From an uncultured Ruminococcus sp. (GTDB lineage: Bacteria; Bacillota; Clostridia; Oscillospirales; Ruminococcaceae), in the NCBI GenBank assembly GCA_947178195.1, contig CAMWXM010000128.1, positions 1-7,864 on the forward strand: 7,864 bases of DNA, in the 5' to 3' direction. The number at the start of each line of letters is the position of its first letter. The first letter of the stretch is position 1. The translations under genes and the position numbers were made by a program. The notes beneath the pieces are model-generated. The model worked only from the letters and a program-made list of their open reading frames with translations. It ran no database searches and was not told the origin of the DNA. This document shows, in pieces, positions 7,529 through 7,864 of the stretch.

Positions 7529-7588
7529 GTGTCGGAAAAGATGCGTATAACGCCTTTTTAATGAATCCAATTGCAAATTTTTCGACAC
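7529..7588 (-). other. Possible structured leader upstream of parE
   Basis: GTGTCG (7588-7583 on the minus strand) is the exact reverse complement of CGACAC (7534-7529) about 50 nt later. Inside lies a second hairpin: AAAAG-GCGT (7558-7550) pairs with ACGC (7546-7543) and, after a 2-nt bulge, CTTTT (7540-7536), around a three-base loop. If transcription starts near 7583 only the inner hairpin is in the RNA; if the tRNA transcript reads through, both can form. No known riboswitch family is recognised. Confidence 0.3.
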
Positions 7589-7589
7589 A

Positions 7590-7617
7590 TTTATACAATA
7601 AAAAATCGGATTTACAA
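7590..7617 (-). promoter_or_regulatory. Candidate parE promoter overlapping the tRNA terminator
   Basis: On the minus strand TTGTAA (7617-7612, four of six) is followed by a 16-nt spacer and TATAAA (7595-7590, five of six). The -35 box lies in the loop and 3' arm of the tRNA-Glu terminator and the spacer is its T-run. The -10 end aligns with the -10 of the trpS promoter through the shared 22-nt motif, which gives mild extra support. The predicted start is near 7583, with a leader of about 97 nt. I saw no better promoter between the tRNA and parE; read-through from the tRNA promoter is the alternative. Confidence 0.35.
7592..7613 (-). repeat. Copy 2 of a 22-nt repeated motif, in terminator and parE upstream region
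   Basis: This copy differs from 1129-1150 at a single base and has the same orientation relative to the downstream gene. Here the motif spans most of the 3' arm and the T-run of the tRNA-Glu terminator plus the TATA of the candidate parE -10 box. Confidence 0.75.
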
Positions 7618-7630
7618 AAGTAAACCCGAT
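7600..7630 (-). terminator. Intrinsic terminator of the tRNA-Glu transcript
   Basis: The minus-strand RNA forms an 11-bp stem (7630-7620 with 7615-7605) with one internal G-U pair, closed by a four-U loop (7619-7616). It is followed directly by a run of U residues (7605-7600). It starts 24 nt after the encoded CCA of the tRNA. The wobble pair is a mismatch if read on the plus strand, and no T-run follows there, so it works for minus-strand transcription. Confidence 0.92.
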
Positions 7631-7654
7631 AAGCTTATGCCAAGACAACTCTGC

Positions 7655-7729
7655 TGGTGACCCGTACCAGACTCGAACTGGTGATGCCGCCGTGAGAGGG
7701 CGGAGTCTTAACCGCTTGACCAACGGGCC
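7655..7729 (-). tRNA. tRNA-Glu (anticodon CUC)
   Basis: The minus strand folds into a complete cloverleaf. The acceptor stem is GGCCCGT with ACGGGTC (7729-7723 and 7665-7659) with one G-U pair. The D arm is GTCAAGCGGTTAAGAC, and the anticodon stem CCGCC/GGCGG encloses loop CTCTCAC. The variable region is 4 nt and the T arm is ACCAG-TTCGAGT-CTGGT. The anticodon is CTC, which reads GAG glutamate codons. The discriminator is A (7658) and the CCA end is encoded (7657-7655). The body is 72 nt without CCA. It is a single-gene unit with its own promoter and terminator. A UUC isoacceptor for GAA codons must exist elsewhere in the genome. Confidence 0.98.
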
Positions 7730-7755
7730 GAAGTAATTTCATTCTTGACATTAAA

Positions 7756-7784
7756 ATTATATCATACTTTTAACGGCTTGTCAA
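7756..7784 (-). promoter_or_regulatory. Consensus promoter of tRNA-Glu
   Basis: The minus strand shows a perfect TTGACA (7784-7779), a 17-nt spacer and a perfect TATAAT (7761-7756), with an extended -10 TG in the right place. Just upstream (about 7800-7785) is an A-rich tract resembling an UP element, as expected for a stable-RNA promoter. The predicted start near 7749 leaves about 20 nt of 5' leader for RNase P to remove. Confidence 0.93.
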
Positions 7785-7864
7785 TAGTTTTTTTTATTTT
7801 CATTCTTTAACTTAGATATTTATTTTGTTATTGCCTTAAATATAAAAAACCTGAGAATAAAATC
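7785..7864. other. AT-rich region at right edge, no gene seen
   Basis: I find no coding sequence here. On the minus strand CTCAGG followed by six T residues (about 7853-7842) could be the 3' arm and T-run of a terminator for a gene beyond the right edge, but the 5' arm would be outside the window and cannot be checked. Confidence 0.3.

Noticed and set aside
7367..7561. Plus-strand 64-codon frame over the parE start
   Set aside because: It is antisense to the parE N-terminus and leader, with no ribosome binding site.
7493..7723. Minus-strand 76-codon frame upstream of parE
   Set aside because: It reads straight through the tRNA-Glu gene and its terminator, so it is not a protein gene.
1..7864. 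Search for mobile elements, CRISPR, defence or other accessory systems
   Set aside because: No transposase, integrase, direct-repeat array, toxin-antitoxin or effector gene is seen; the genes are all housekeeping types in one direction.

Overview
The window looks like an ordinary core-genome segment from a low-GC Gram-positive bacterium, most likely a member of the Clostridia. The grounds are AT-rich DNA, strong AGGAGG-type ribosome binding sites, near-consensus sigma-A promoters, a tRNA gene with encoded CCA, and the clostridial character of the proteins. Placement below class (for example Oscillospiraceae/Ruminococcus-like) is a guess from protein flavour. Every convincing gene is on the minus strand, so transcription runs from the right edge to the left edge. 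I see no mobile element, CRISPR array, defence system, integrase or phage gene.

Layout in transcription order: (1) 7864-7730 is non-coding and ends in a consensus promoter. (2) 7729-7655 is a tRNA-Glu(CUC) gene with its own promoter and, at 7630-7600, a textbook intrinsic terminator. (3) 7599-7487 is the leader of the next unit. (4) 7486-5504 and 5488-3251 encode the B and A subunits of a divergent type IIA topoisomerase, best called topoisomerase IV (parE-parC), 15 bases apart in one operon. (5) 3250-3077 is a spacer with a promoter and a 7-bp inverted repeat. (6) 3076-1256 encodes a Na+/phosphate cotransporter-family protein with a C-terminal PhoU-like domain. (7) 1255-1081 is a spacer with a near-perfect promoter. 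(8) 1080-1 is trpS, tryptophanyl-tRNA synthetase, with a GTG start; its last few codons lie beyond the left edge.

The functions are housekeeping: chromosome decatenation (ParE/ParC), charging and decoding (tRNA-Glu, TrpRS), and phosphate transport or homeostasis. Only the parE-parC pair looks like an operon. The other genes each have a promoter, but I see no convincing intrinsic terminator after parC or after the transporter gene, so read-through down the line is possible.

Points worth a second look: a 22-nt sequence shared with one mismatch between the trpS promoter and the tRNA terminator/parE upstream region; a possible parE promoter embedded in the tRNA terminator; topoisomerase subunits that depart from usual family motifs at several conserved positions, including glycine at the main quinolone-resistance serine position of ParC; and a trpS leader too short for a T-box. 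None of these is strong evidence of a new system.
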